Part shown: one piece after another, positions 1 through 12,610 of the stretch
How positions within the stretch are numbered: position 1 is the first letter of the stretch
Layout: each line of letters starts with the position of its first letter
NCBI GenBank assembly: GCA_030762895.1
Contig: CM061068.1
Coordinates: 41,030,783 to 41,094,782, forward strand
DNA length: 64,000 nucleotides
Origin: Sophora flavescens
Lineage: Eukaryota > Streptophyta > Magnoliopsida > Fabales > Fabaceae
Direction: 5' to 3'
The notes under the pieces: model-generated
Database searches by the model: none
Seen by the model: the letters and a program-made list of their open reading frames with translations, nothing else
What the model was told of the DNA's origin: nothing
Made by a program: the position numbers and the translations under genes

Positions 1-1310
1 GCCATTTGATTCCTTTCCCTCTGTTATTTGAGCCCCACCAAAAGGAATTCATCATCTTTTCAATCTCATCCCCTAGGGAGTCCGGGATTAAGAAAATGCT
101 CATGAGATACGTAGGGATCGCTTGAAGCATGGACTTTATAAGAACTTCTTTACCGGCTCTAGAGAGGCATCTACTACTCCAGGAATTGATTTTCCTCCAA
201 ACACACTCCTTGATATAGTTGAAAGTTGATTTCTTGCTCCTGCCAATCATAGAGGGAAGCCCAAGATACTTTCCGGTGCCTAGGCAAACAGGAACATCCA
301 GAATAGAGGCAATGAAGTTTTTAATAACTGGATTAACATTCTTACTAAAGAAAACTTTAGATTTATTGAAATTTATCATCTGACCTGATGCTTCCTCATA
401 AGTCAACAGAATCTGCTTCATTACCCGAGCCTCTTGATCATTAGCTTTAAAGAAGAGGAAACAATCATCTGCAAAGAGCAAGTGTGTAACAATAGGGGCA
501 TTGCGACAAATTTTGGCACCATGCAAAGCTCCCCTTCTTTCTGCTTGGTCAATGAGAGCAGATAGGCCTTCAGCATAAAGAATGAATAGATAAGGAGATA
601 GAGGATCTCCCTGACGAAGGCCTCTGCCTGGAAAAATAGGGCCAAACTAGTCCTCATTAACCAGAACAGTGTAAGTACCAGATTCCACACACATCATTAT
701 CCACCCAATCCACTTAGCATCAAAATCCATCTTCTTCATAATCTCTCTCAAATAGCTCCAATCAATATGATCATAGGCTTTGCTAATGTCAATTTTAAGG
801 GCTACCTCACCAACTTTACCATGACTCTTCCCTTTCATAAAGTGAATAATTTCAAAAGCTATGAGAGCATTGTCAAGAATAGATCTTCCTTCAACAAAGG
901 CAGATTGCATTTCAGAGATGCATTTAGGAAGCACTTTTTTTAGCCTGATAGCTAGAACTTTGAATAAAATTTTATACACAACATTGCACAAAGATATCGG
1001 GCACCAATCTTGCATGCTAAGAGGATCATCTTTCTTAGGAATAAGACAAATGTTTGTATCATTAATAGAAGGGGAAAAATTACCAGTTTCAAGCCACATC
1101 TTGCCGGTCTCAAAAATCACCAGCCCATAAAAGTCCTCAAATCTGGAATAGAAAGCAGCATTTAGGCCATCTGGGCTTGGAGACTTCCCAGAATCCATGT
1201 GAGCTAAAGCTGCTTTGAATTCTTCAATGAACAACGGGGCAGTTAAGAGAGCATTGTCCTCCAGTGATATCCGCGGCCCAACAGCTTGAATGACTAGCCC
1301 ATAAACCAAT
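1..1310 (-). pseudogene. LINE reverse transcriptase fragment (second LINE), left copy
   Basis: Read on the minus strand from about 1309, the product matches the RT domain of plant L1-type ORF2. It carries SPDGLNAAFY, PISLCNVVYK, SAFVEGRSILDNALIAFE, KIDISKAYDH, RQGDPLSPYLF and the catalytic LLFADD block. The endonuclease part is missing at the 5' side, so this is a 5'-truncated insertion. The frame is broken by an in-frame TAG after VNED and by frameshifts. It runs off the left edge. The mirror copy at 60297-62050 continues further into the zf-RVT region. It is distinct from the neighbouring full-length LINE, although of the same broad clade. Confidence 0.88.
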
Positions 1311-1591
1311 GTGGGACTTAGACACTAAATAAACACAATAGGAATGTACTGTATAAATATGCTTTTAAGCCTTGATAAGATGAGAGCAATTATACTGAAG
1401 AAAAAATATCAAGCATAGCCTTGATATGTAGTTGTAGCAAGAACTAAAACATTTTTATCTGGATAACTTTAATTTGTTAGTAAAAGTTGTTCACTTTTAA
1501 TTCAAGAATTTGGATAACTAGTAATACATAAGTAAAATGCTTTTTTTTAAGAAAAAAAATTATTCTCTCATCACTTTTAGAATTTATATTC
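1311..1591. other. Intergenic, AT-rich, between two LINEs
   Basis: There is no coding signal. It holds the sequence between the truncated LINE and the 3' target duplication of the full-length LINE, including the motif AAGTCCCACATTGG (minus strand, near 1310), which is common in plant repeats. Confidence 0.6.
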
Positions 1592-1633
1592 TTTGAATTA
1601 TCTACTCTCTCTTTTTTGTTGATAAAAGCCAAA

Positions 1634-4600
1634 TTATGACAATTCATTCATAATAGTGTTAGCAATACAACTAGGAGCAATGTAAAAACAACAGAAGCTA
1701 GCATACAACAAAGACGCCCTAGCCAAAGAGTGAGCCACTTTGTTTGCTTGCCTCCTAATAAACTTTGTTGAAAAGTTTGTAAAGTAAGAAGTAAGACCCT
1801 TGCAACAATTGACAATGATACCCAACTCAGTAATATTTTCCTTTGATGAAGATAACTCATCCATCACCCCTTTACTATCAACTTCAAAGTGGACGTTGGT
1901 GAAACCCATCTCAATGCACCATTTAATGGCAAACAAGAGACCCATTGCTTCCCCCACCTTCACTTCCAACTTTGATTCTACTCACATTGTTTTAGCGTGA
2001 ACAAACTTGCCCTCATGATCACGGATGCACATGCCAAACTCGGATAAATTTATAGCCTCGAAGAAAGTTGCGTCAACATTGCATTTCAAAGACCCAAAAG
2101 GAGGAGGTGACCATCTGGCTCGGGTAATTCCAGGACCAACAGCCACCCAATGGGGTTTCCTTTTCCTAGATAAAATCCAACTGGACAACATCTCTTTTGA
2201 ACAGCTGATGACTTGAGTTCCAGTCATATTCTCATTGTTCCACAATTTTTGGTTCCTGGCCTTCCATATGCCCCACAATATCGTCACAAAATCCGCCCTT
2301 TTATTTGAGTCAATAACACCACTGTCCAAGAAATATAACTCGGAGAAAGAGTTCACCTGGTTAAGAAAAGGATCAATGATGTGCAAATACCCAGCTAGAA
2401 TCAAAATATCTATACTCTTGTCACACTGCTAGAATGCATGACACCGAGATTCAAGACCAGTTTCGCATCTCACATATGAACTTGCACAAGCCACCCCACG
2501 CCTCTGCAGGTTTATTCTAGTGGGAAGAACCTCCTCAGATGCGTGCCAAATGAAGGACTTCACTTTGGGGGACACTTCCAAGTTCCAAATACTTCGCCAA
2601 TCTCCATCTTGTTTCAGATGAGCCGTGTTCAATAAGGATTCGATACAAAGTCTATAAGATGAACGATCTGTATAAAAGCCGTCCTTACTATATTTCCATA
2701 TGCGCATGTCCTCCCCTACTTCATCAACTAAGGGCATGGCTAGTATAGTAGCAGCATCACAAGGAGTAAAAAACTGACGCACAAAATCTTCATTTCATCT
2801 TCTAGTACCAGGCATAATAAAATCACTGACCACCCAATTATGAGCCATTTGGGTTAAGTTAAAATGGTGATTCAACCTTTGACCATTTGCAATCCAAGGC
2901 TCATTTAGGATTGGAATATTGTGTCCATTGCCAATTCTCCATCTAGAGCCCTCATTCAACAAGACCCGAGAATTCCAGATGCTACGCCAAATAAAACTTG
3001 GATTATGACCAAGAATCGAATCCAAGAACTGACCTCTAGGATAGTATTTAGCTTTGAAAATCCTTGAGACCATAGCTTCTGGGTTAGAAACAAATTTCCA
3101 ACCTTGCTTCCCTAGCATCGCCAAATTAAAAGCTCCCATATTTCTGAAGCCGAGGCCACCAAATTCATTCCTCATAGATAGCTTATCCCATTTCAACCAA
3201 TTAATGCCACGCGTATCTCCCTTCTTGGATCCCCACCAAAAAGAGTTCATCATCCTTTCAATCTCTTATGCCAACGAAGGAGGTAGTAAGAAGACACTCA
3301 TGCAATAAGCTGGAATCGCTTGGAGCACAGACTTCACCAGAACCTCCCTGCCAGCCTTGGAAAGATGTCTGCCACTCCAAGAATTAATTTTCTTCCACAC
3401 CCTGTCCTTCAGATAATTAAATGTAGCTTTATTTTTTCTACCAATTAATGAGGGAAGCCCCAAATATTTTCCTGACCCAAGACAGGTATGGACTCCCAAG
3501 ATATTAGATAAAGCCAATCGAGTACCATCATCCACATTCTTACTAAAGAAAATCTCGGATTCTATCAAATTAACTGCTTGACCTGATGCTGCTTCAAAAG
3601 TAGCAAGAATTGACTTCATCACATTACATTCACGCTCACTAGCTCTAAAGAACAGAAAGCTATCATCTGCAAAAAGAAGGTGACTAACAGAAGGAGCACC
3701 CCGACAAATTTGAATACCATGAATGTCACCCCTCCCCTCAGATCTTTTGATTAGGGAAGGAAGGCCCTGAGCACAGATAAGAAAGAGATAAGGGGAGAGG
3801 GGGTCACCTTGCCTTAAGCCTCTGCCTGGAACAATTGGTCCAACAGAATCATCATTAAACAGAATTGAGTAGCTAACAGAGGAAACACACAGCATAATCC
3901 ATCTGACCCATCTATCACAGAAACCCATCTTCTCCATCATAGCACGGAGAAAACCCAAGTCCACTCTATCATAAGCTTTGCTGATATCTATTTTCAAAGC
4001 CACTTCACCTCTAACTCCCTTTGTTTTGCATTTCATATGGTGGATAATTTCAAAAGCTATGAGCACATTATCCAGGATAGATCTTCCTTCTACAAAAGCA
4101 GACTGCTCTTCTGAGATACACTTTGGCAATAATTTTTTCAACATGTTAGCTAAGACTTTTGCCACTATTTTATATAGAACATTACACAAGGATATAGGTC
4201 TCAAGTCTCTCATATAAGAAGGGCTATCAACTTTAGGAATTAAAACAATATTTGTATCATTAAGAGTTGATGGAAAGTTACCAGTCTCCAACCAGTAGCA
4301 ACAAGCCGTGAAAATACCCTTGTCACAAATATCCCAAAAATGCTGGTAAAAAGCAGGATTTAAACCATCCGGCCCCGGAGATTTATCTGGGTGCATCTGG
4401 AAAATAGCTGCTCTGAATTCCTCTCCAGTGAAGGGAAGTTCCAACCCTTGATTATCTTCCACCGAGACAATAGGGGACACTGCCTCAATAACTGGAGAAT
4501 AAATGCTCTGCTGTTCTAGAAACAGGTTTCCAAAATAGTCCTTTGCAAGCTCACAAAGACTCGGTTGACCACCTACCCATTCATTGTTATCATTTTTTAG

Positions 4601-5677
4601 CTTGTCAATAATTTTCCTTCTCTTTCTGGCAGTAGCAGTCAAGTGAAAAAATTTTGTATTTGCATCTCCATCTCTAAGCCAAAAGACCTTGGCTCTTGGC
4701 TTCCAATAGATCTCCTCTTGAGCCAAAATTGATACAAGCCTTTCTCGCCGTCTCTCATAAATCGAGGCATCCTCTGGATCATGAGAAATTCTAGTAGCCT
4801 CCAAAAGCCTTTTACACTGATTTGCTTCTTTGCCGAAATTCCCATTAAGTTTCTTACTCCAAACCTCTAGGTCCTTACTATACTGCTTTAGTTTAGAAAT
4901 AACATCATCATGTATCCCATTCTCCCAGCTAGACCGCACCACATCACCCACCTCGAGTTCTCCAAGCCAACGATTCTCGAAGCGAAACTTTCTCTGGTGC
5001 TTCTGAACAGGGTGCTGATCAATACAAAGTAGGAGTGGTGAATGATCCGAGACAGGATCTAAAATATTTGATAATTGTGCATTCGGAAATAAATTCAACC
5101 ACACCTCAGAAGCCAAAGCTCTATCAAGACGTTCTTCCACTGCACTGTCAGAATCACGACGGTTTGCCGAAGTAAACTGATACCCATTAAGAGGAAGATC
5201 AATTAGATTACACTCTCGAACAGTGTCACGGAAGCCATTTATAAGCCAGTTCGGATGATCGACTCTTCCCCTCTTGTCCTCGGCCATTAACAAGTCATTG
5301 AAGTCCCCAATAATGAACCAAGTAAGCAATGACATTGTAGCTAAGTTTCTTAAAAAATTCCAGGAATCACGTCTTCTGGTCCTCTCAGGATAGCCATAGA
5401 ACCCAGTCAACCTCCATAAACCTCTGTCATTATCAGACACCTCCACATTAATAAAATTCATTGAGTAATTGATAATGCGACATTCAAAGGATTGTTTCCA
5501 AATAATCGTAATATCTCCACTACGTCCCTCCCTATCAACAGCAAAAGAAAAATCAAATCCTAACTTTACATGAATTTCCTCTATTTTGCCCGGTTTGTGG
5601 TCTCGAACGAGGTCCATCGGCGAAGAAACTGCACGCAGGTTGCCCAAGTCTCGGCAGTTCCAACTTAGTATACTCAT
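1634..5677 (-). pseudogene. LINE ORF2 endonuclease-RT-zf-RVT-RNase H, left copy
   Basis: The start is the ATG at 5677 (MSILSWNCRDLG). The EEP endonuclease shows SWNCR, GDFNDLL, RLDRAL and SDHSPLLL. The RT shows GPDGLNPAFY, PISLCNVLYK, QSAFVEGRSILD, KIDISKAYDRVD, RQGDPLSPYLF and the LLFADD active site. It is continuous to 3266. A stop then interrupts before MMNSFWWGSKKGD, followed by zf-RVT (VSPKVKSFIWHA) and an RVT_3 RNase H (SLKCNVDATF, HFEVDSKGVM, RRQANKVAHSLARA). The stops before MMNSFWW, after GTRR and before ESKLEVKV are shared with the right arm. The left arm keeps the EN-RT part uninterrupted, while the right arm breaks it at CAG-type sites. Confidence 0.9.
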
Positions 5678-5778
5678 AGTCCCCAAGAACTCCGGCCAGT
5701 GGCGGTCTGCCGCTAAATTTTTTTTTAGAATCACACTATCAGGACCAATTTCCATGCAGTCCACGTTCTTTGACCCCC

Positions 5779-6866
5779 CTACACGTGATCTCCTTCACCC
5801 ACCAACTCTGTTAACTTTCTTTTCTTATCCTAGTCCAACTCTCTCTCCTCATAATTGTCCTCATAATTGCCCTCATGATTGCCTTCTTTCATTTCCGTAT
5901 CCATTCCTCTCTCTCCAATAAGTTTATCCTTAATTTTAGGAAAGAGAATATTTGGGTTTCTAAATATGTCAACGATTGAAACCATTTTTGCGTCATTTAC
6001 TGCCCCAGTAATCACCTCCTTAGGATCCGCATCTGCATTAACTGCAGATTTGAATTTTGAAACTTTCTGTAGATTTGGTGCTTCCCAACTCTCAGCTCCT
6101 TCCTCCCTCAGCCACCCCTCACCATCATCCCCCTAGTTCCTCCGCTGCTCAACCCGTAACTCCGGTCCCCATAATCGGCTACCATCATCATCATCTAGCA
6201 GAAATAATTTCTCACATAAATCCTCCATGTGACCTAGCATTCCACACAGATAGCAAAAAGACCCCAACCTTTCATATTTGAACTGAACCTCCTTTGCCTC
6301 CCCTCCTGGTTTCTTCACTCTCTTCAGTCTTTTAGTGGCTTGCGCACATCAAGGAGCACTCAGAATCTCATATAGGACTTAAGGAAATTTGAATTGTTTT
6401 TTGCATCGTACTCTCTGAATTCACCCAGAAAGTTTGCCAGGTGCTTCCTCACCGCTTATGTCATAAACCCTATAGGGATCTTATGAACTTGAACCCAAAA
6501 GGGTACGTTGAAAAGTTTCACTTCCTGGGGTGTCTGACCCTCCTGCATCATTCCCAGTATCAACAAATGTCCGTCGAAAAACCATGGTCCACCCCTCAGC
6601 ACCCGTTGGACATCCACCTTATGGAAGAACTGGAATAGAAATATGCCTCCCTCTGCCTCCTTCACGTTTACGCCCCTTCCTGGCTTCCAAACGCCAGTCA
6701 TCCTTTTCCTCATCATGTGAAACCTGATTGACCTCGTTGTTAGGAATCTCCCAACCGGGCACAGGGCCGAGTCTCCATCCAGTACTCGTCGAACCTCTTC
6801 CATCGGGACCTCCAAATCCGCCTCCTCATCCTCTAACGTTAACTGGGTAAAGTTAGAAGATGTCAT
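5779..6866 (-). pseudogene. LINE ORF1, DUF4283 / CCHC gag-like, left copy
   Basis: The product opens MTSSNFTQLTLEDEEADL. A DUF4283-type domain follows (GGIFLFQFFHKVDVQRVL, GGPWFFDGHLLIL, FNVPFWVQVHKIP), then a basic linker and a CCHC zinc knuckle reading CYLCGMLGHMEDLC. This is the usual ORF1 of plant L1-type LINEs, an RNA-binding protein of the retroposition RNP. In-frame stops after IPIGFMT and after VEQRRN occur in both arms, so the ORF is inactive. The start was chosen at 6866 because an upstream in-frame ATG at 6887 adds only seven residues and lies outside the conserved part. Confidence 0.85.
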
Positions 6867-6951
6867 TGATAGATATCTCGCACACAACTCACTCTCTTAT
6901 CAGATATAGGAAAACTTCTCACAGAGGAGAGAAAAATTTGAATTATCTACT

Positions 6952-7826
6952 AATATGAACAAATTGTTGAGTTTTGCATGTTCGGCTTTAGTCTCTTTCG
7001 TATCTCTAATTTGAATTCGTATTTATTTTTTAAAAATTTTCATCGAGATCTCTAGTTTGAGTCTTTATTCTTAGTTCATGTTTGGTTAACATTTTTGTGA
7101 ACCTAAAAAGAGGGGAAATTGGACTTCTTAATGATCTTACATGAAAATTTGAAATGCACCTCCTGTAAAAGTCCATTTGAGATCTGCATAAACAAAGGAA
7201 TGTTAAAAGAGAATGTCATATAATATTTTTGGTGGCGTTTGGAAGAGCTTATTTAAGCTCCTTTTGATTTATCTGATGTCATAAGCTCTTATGCAGTGTT
7301 TGACAGAGCTTATAAAAATAACTTATGACATCCCATAAGGAGTTTTTGACTTATTTTCATAAGTCACCTTGAGAAGCATGGAATTATCATAAAGAGTTTA
7401 TGCACTAAACACCCTCTCCGTATTTTTCACTATTGAATCCTCTCATGCCCCTTTCTTTCTTTTTCTTTCTTTAGCGCTTATGGCATAAGCTCTCATGCGA
7501 TAAGGTCTTATATGATAAGCTCTTTAATTAAGTTGTTTACCCAAGCACACCCAAAGTAGAAAGTAAAGCAAATTTGTTGAGAAAATTTGGTGTATCCAGC
7601 TGTAGCTTTTATACGAAGTATAGTTTTGAGCAAATTAGTCACAATTTTAACTTGGTTATACAATTTTGTTTTTTCTTTACGTAGGGATTTTTAAGTTAAT
7701 GAAAATTAACGTGTTTACTTTAAACTAAAAGTTTTTTTTTTTACTCAATTTAAACTAAAAGTTTAGGAAGAGTTTAGTTGCACAATAAAGGCCATGGTTG
7801 AGAAAATAGCTTAATTAAATTAAATG

Positions 7827-7828
<2 letters not shown>
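6952..7828. other. AT-rich intergenic with a putative MITE (about 7230-7556)
   Basis: No coding signal is visible. Between about 7230 and 7556 the sequence is full of short inverted repeats of the CATAAGCTCTTATG type. Its ends are loosely inverted (GGCGTTTGGAAGAGCTTA against the complement of AAGCACACCC), as expected of a small non-autonomous DNA element. The mirror copy is near 54065-54390. No clear target duplication was found, so this is tentative. Confidence 0.4.

Positions 7829-7894
<66 letters not shown>
7829..7894. repeat. (TA)n microsatellite, left copy
   Basis: About 33 uninterrupted TA units. The mirror tract at 53727-53787 is slightly shorter. Confidence 0.97.
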
Positions 7895-7897
<3 letters not shown>

Positions 7898-7936
7898 AGC
7901 ACTTATACAAATACCAAGCCTAATTTATTAATCCGA

Positions 7937-8238
7937 TAATGATAATTGCACACCCAAATAGGACACCCATTTGGGACACTGATTAATTATGTATAAATAT
8001 TTGGTTAATTCGATTCATTATATGATTAATGAGCTTATTTATCATAACCATGTAAATATTTGGTTAATCACATGTAAATATTTGGTTAATTCAGTTTCTT
8101 ATATGATTAATGAGTCATCATGAATTAACCAAATATTTGCACGTGATTAATCTACAATGAATCAATTAACCAAATATTTATACGTGATTAAAAAGGTGTC
8201 CCAAATATTTGTCCCATTTGTGTCTGCAAGTATCATTA
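7937..8238. mobile_element. Foldback MITE, 302 bp, left copy
   Basis: The ends are inverted: TAATGATAATTGCACACC at the left and the complement of a closely matching sequence ending TATCATTA at the right. Similarity extends about 40 bp inward through the CCCATTTGGGACAC region. The interior repeats the AAATATTTGGTTAATTC motif in both orientations. There is no coding capacity, so this is a non-autonomous element. The mirror copy is 53381-53684. The superfamily is not determined. Confidence 0.7.
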
Positions 8239-8555
8239 CTATAATTAAAGGATGATAGAAAAAAAATATTTAGCAACTCGCAAACACCCTCGAAAGAGTC
8301 ATGTTATTTGAACACAAATTTTGGACACCATATATGATATCGTATATGTTTATTTCTATTTTTTACTTACTTTTTATTTTTTTTATACATGTTTTTTTCT
8401 CAAAAATATATTTAAAAAACAAAGAAAACACGTGTCCCCGTTTTGTATTAAAAAAGATGGTAAGCTAGTGAGTCAAATTAGAGTAGTTTATTTGGTTTTG
8501 GAGGATATGATATGCTTGGAGAAGAGCAACTAAAGTCACTTCATCCTTTCGTCAA
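8239..8555. other. Intergenic, T-rich, no gene seen
   Basis: AT-rich sequence with long T and A runs and no conserved coding pattern. It differs from its mirror (53340-53380) more than its surroundings do, next to the MITE. Confidence 0.6.
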
Positions 8556-8749
8556 AAAAAAAAAAGTCACTTCATCCTCATCTTCACTGTATTGTAGTCC
8601 CATCCCATAGCTTCCCTTTTCCTTCATCACTTGTCTTTCTTTCTTCGCTCTAATTCTGATATATAGTATATATCATTTTTGCGTATCCTCTCGTTTAGGA
8701 ATTCCAATAAGCAAGGGAGTAGCTAGCAAGCAGGTGCGCATACAAAAGC

Positions 8750-8798
8750 ATGTCCACCCAATCGCCACCTCCTCCCACCGCTTCCGATGAAAACCAAG
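8750..8798 (+). pseudogene. Orphan 5' exon, 16 codons, left copy
   Basis: An ATG at 8750 opens MSTQSPPPPTASDENQ and runs into a consensus donor (CAAG|GTTTTT) at 8798/8799. About 190 bp of pyrimidine-rich leader precede it. This looks like a genuine first coding exon with its 5' UTR. Downstream, instead of a second exon, there is about 350 bp of T-rich intron-like sequence and then a copia LTR, so the rest of the gene appears lost or displaced. The family is not recognised from 16 residues. The mirror exon at 52819-52867 is identical in reading. Confidence 0.45.
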
Positions 8799-9149
8799 GT
8801 TTTTTTAATTTCTTTTTCTTCATCTGATTAATTACTCATTTACTCTGAATCTGAATTCAATTCGAATGTTTTCTGTCAACAATCGGTAATTTTATTCATT
8901 TCACCTTTCTTATTTATTATCGATTTCTGTATCATCCGTAATTGTATCGGCAGCTACATCGGAGCTTTTTGATGATTCTACTTTTCATTTTATAGAATAA
9001 CTTTATTCTTTTTGCTTTCTGTGTTCCTCTTCTGTGTGACGTTTGTATTACATTCACATGGTACAAAGTATGTCTTAGAATATCTTTGGAATATCGTAGT
9101 TGATTTTTGAAATATATTATGAAATCAATTATTAGTCATCTAATTGAGA
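8799..9149. other. Intron-like sequence after orphan exon
   Basis: T-rich, with no ORF of note. It begins with a splice donor and ends at the copia remnant. No acceptor followed by a plausible exon could be picked out. Confidence 0.5.
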
Positions 9150-9853
9150 TTCAGGAAGCAGTCTTTGAGATCATATTAGGCTTAGGAGTTTAGTATTAGT
9201 GTAAATAAGACTCTTGAGTTAGTATTTTGTATCACATCATTCCTATCAATGTTATTCTCATTTACCACTTTCCCTCTCTTTTCATTATTTCGCTCTCCCT
9301 AAACATAATTCTTCAACCGCATATACTATTTATAATAGATGAGGGAGGATAACCGTCCCTAACTAACTCTCTTTGAGTCAGCTCAGCTGATCCTAACTAC
9401 TTAACTACTGTGTTTACACACACTCACTAACATACCCCCCTTATAAACACAGGGTGTATGTGTTACATTCACTAACATACCCCTTTGTAACTGGAGGTAG
9501 TGTTTACAAGAGAAAACCTATCAATTACTCCAAGGTTGCCTCCGAGTTCCTCAAATTTGGATTGTTTAAGGGGTTTAGTGAGTAAATCTGCCACCTGATC
9601 TTGTCCAGGGATGTGACAAACAGCTAGTGATTTGTCTAGGACCCTTTCTTGAACAAAAAATAGATCCAACTCCATGTGCTTGGTTCTCGAATGCAAAGAT
9701 CGGATTGTGTGATAGGGAAACCGTGCTCAAGTTGTCACATGAGACAACTGGATCGAGAATAGGAACTGCGCAGTTCTTTGAGCAGAGATTGGAGCCAGAG
9801 GACTTCAGCTGTGGTTGCTGCCAGGCTTCGGTATTCAGCCTCTGTGCTTTCGA
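9150..9853 (-). mobile_element. Ty1/copia remnant: 3' pol plus LTR, left copy
   Basis: On the minus strand, 9472-9853 encodes the C-terminal RNase H of a copia polyprotein. It starts around STEAEYRSLAATTAEVLWLQ, then a frameshift, then SRTKHMELDLFFVQERVLDK and QVADLLTKPLKQSKFEELGG. Just after the stop come a purine-rich tract and a TGTTAGTGAGTGTG start, that is, polypurine tract and 3' LTR, which carries a TATTATAAATA box. Everything 5' of the RNase H is missing, and the fragment abuts gypsy-type LTR sequence at about 9854. The outer LTR boundary is approximate. Confidence 0.85.
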
Positions 9854-12460
9854 ATATTATTTTTATAAAGTATTTTCGAATATTAATTTCACAAAATAAC
9901 TTTTTATAATATTTCGGAATTTCTTGCGTAAAAATTAGCAGTACTAAAAAAATTTCACTGATTCGCTCTCACCATGACTCATAGATTATTTTTACACTAA
10001 TAAATCATTAAAATAATATTAATTTTCAAAAACTCATTATTTTTCAAAAATAATATTTTCCACCATTATTATATTCCAACATTTCCCATAAAACGTTGAA
10101 TATAATTTTCACATCTTATTAAATCTTTTATCTGATTAATCGGTTGTGCACTGGCCACTGTTAGGCCTCTCAAACAACATTCAACAACATCATCATAGTT
10201 ATATCACCAGGCAGATCATGCATCATAGCAACATAATATACTACTGCAGATAATTAAATAAATTAAAAGCAGATCAATCACCGATATACAGATAAACAAC
10301 ACAACATAAACAATATAAACAAATAATCACAACCACAGATAAGTCATATAAACCACACTAAAAGCAAATAATTATTGAGAAAAATCCCTCAGGTAAGCTC
10401 CCCTTACCTCTTGAAGATTGAACTAACCGTTCCTGTTAATCTCCTGATCCCGATCCGATTTTTCTCTCCATCAGCGTAAATCAGTTAACTCGGTTGTTTC
10501 CTTCAAACGAATTGCAACCAAAATAAATCAAATCAAACAACAATACACTTGGCTCATGGAGGTTAGGGTTCGGCTTCACCCAATTTTCTAGGTTAGGAAA
10601 ATTAAAATTTGATTAACTTACGGATTAATGATCCATAAGTTACTTAAGCATGATTAAACACTTAAACCAATATTATGAACCAAGAACATGAACTAAAACT
10701 CATCTAGTTCTAAGAACTAGGGTTCGGTTTTCTCAATATCCATAGGCTAGAAGTTTTAAACTTTCTTCAACTCTTGGACTTAATCAACATACTAGACTTA
10801 GAGTTAGATTTAAGTGTTACAAACAACTTTTGAATCACAAAACCATCAAGTGCTCATACCTAAGGTTTCGGTTTTGATGAGATCAATAGGTTAAAGTTTG
10901 ATTTTTGATCTTCTATATACTTGAATACAAGAACTATCAAGATATAATCATGAATCAAGATATGAAAATGAAACAAAACCTAAGAACACAACTTTGACCT
11001 AGGCCATGACCAGAAATCAAGGAAAGAAATTTCTCATGATCTTATGCTTCTATATGATGAAAATAGAGATGATTATAAGATCATAGCAATTGGTTTCATG
11101 TCAAAAGGATTTTTCTAGAATTAGTTATGAATTTTTGAATCTAGCTCCATGAACTTTAAGCAAATGAAGAACATATTGATCTAAGCCATGAATCTACAAA
11201 AGTTGTGAAGAGAAATGATTTAAATGACAAGAGAAGAAGTCGTTACCTCTTGATGATTCAAGGAAAGCAAGATTTGGATGATGTTCTTCACAAATTTCTC
11301 ATGGTGTTCTTGAGAAACTTAGAGAAGAAGATGAACATGATGAGGGTTTAGAACAGTTTTAGTAACTTGGGTAGATCTCTCAACATACTTGTCCGTTTTG
11401 GATGATCTTTATGTCGTTGGAAAGAAGAGACAAAGATGAACAACTTTAATGTTGAAAGTTTTTCGAGATTCAGAATAGAAAATGGTCAGAATTGCTAGGC
11501 AAAATCTGACGAATTATGAACACTTTGGAGTTCTTATGGTAAAGCTTAGGTTTTCAAGAAGAAAAACATGGAAATGAAAGATGAAGAGATACTTAGTGAA
11601 GAAGGTAATATACTTAATGAAGAAGGCAAGAGTGAGCTGTGAGTTTTGGGTAAGTTTTGGTCAAATTCTTCAATGGCAAGGCTTGTAATTGTCATAAAAA
11701 GACAAGGGCAAAATGGTCATTTCATAGCAAAAATTCACTTTGTCATAAATGCGCCATTATGGCCATTATGACTCGGATAAGCTCGTCATAAATGCTCGTC
11801 AAGTTGGTCAAATCCATCATCTCTGCTACGTTGCCGACTCCTCGATTCATCTGGAACATGCTTTTCCTAGAGACATCTCGACGTATACGCCCGCAACAAA
11901 TATAATATTTTAATTTTTTTACCAAAATTTTCAAAACTTCCAGTATCATAGTAAATACGGTAAAAACATTTTTCATCTCGTTCACGAGTTAAAATTAGGT
12001 CTTCTGAGCAGTAAACTTTTACTGTCAGTGAAAACACAGAAAACGGCAGACCGGCTTCCGTCTGAGTTTTCAACCAAAAACTTCCCTGTAACCTTATGAA
12101 AATAAGTATAACAAGGAAATGACCTTGGTTTATCCAAAAATCATTTTTCTAAGTCCCGGATAAAAATATATGTTTATATATTTATTACCGATATTACGAA
12201 GCAGCAAAAATCGGGGTGTTACGTCGTTCACGAGTAAAAGTTAGGTCTTTTGAGCAGTATAATTATACTGTCAATGAAATTCGCGGGCCGGATTTCGCCT
12301 GACTTCCCAACCTAAATTTTAATCGTAACTCTTTACCATCAAGTATAGTGTAACTATGGTTTTGGAATAATTAAAATAATTTTATAAGTCTCAGATAAAA
12401 ATATAAACGTAATTATATAAATTTATAATATTAGAAAACAGAACAACTCGGGGTGTTACA
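9854..12460 (-). mobile_element. Long Ty3/gypsy-type LTR, truncated, left copy
   Basis: On the minus strand it begins TGTAACACCCCGAGTTG at 12460, the usual start of long plant chromovirus-type LTRs, and runs about 2.6 kb without coding sequence before the copia remnant cuts it. About 235 bp in, a second TGTAACACCCC-type start repeats the first stretch. Both stretches end near ACTCGTGAACGA after a CTGCTCA(A/G)AAGACCTAA block, so the 5' end is tandemly duplicated. No gag or pol is attached, so it is a solo or broken LTR. The related core segment at 31232-33240 has no such insertion at the equivalent point. Confidence 0.6.
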
Positions 12461-12610
12461 TGATGCCATATCTTTTCACCGGACCGAGGTCTACCAAACA
12501 TGCCCCTGATTAACGCCATATTAAAAAAACACTTAAAAAACTAAAGTAATAAAAATCAATTAAGTAATAAAAAAATAATTAAGTAATTAATTAAAAACAT
12601 AATTAAAATA

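Larger units (their letters stand above)
1607..6936 (-). mobile_element. Full-length L1-type LINE, left copy
   Basis: The element is about 5.33 kb and flanked by a perfect 15-bp target-site duplication (AGTAGATAATTCAAA on the element's strand) at 1592-1606 and 6937-6951. On the minus strand the order is 5' UTR, ORF1 (DUF4283 plus CCHC knuckle), ORF2 (EEP endonuclease, RT, zf-RVT, RNase H), then a short 3' end of TTATCAACAAAAAA type. The insertion is complete, but both ORFs carry stops shared with the right-arm copy. It was therefore already dead when the two arms separated. Confidence 0.9.

Noticed and set aside
7829..7894. (TA)n tract as a replication origin or cruciform signal
   Set aside because: Simple microsatellite. 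Nothing else around it supports a function.
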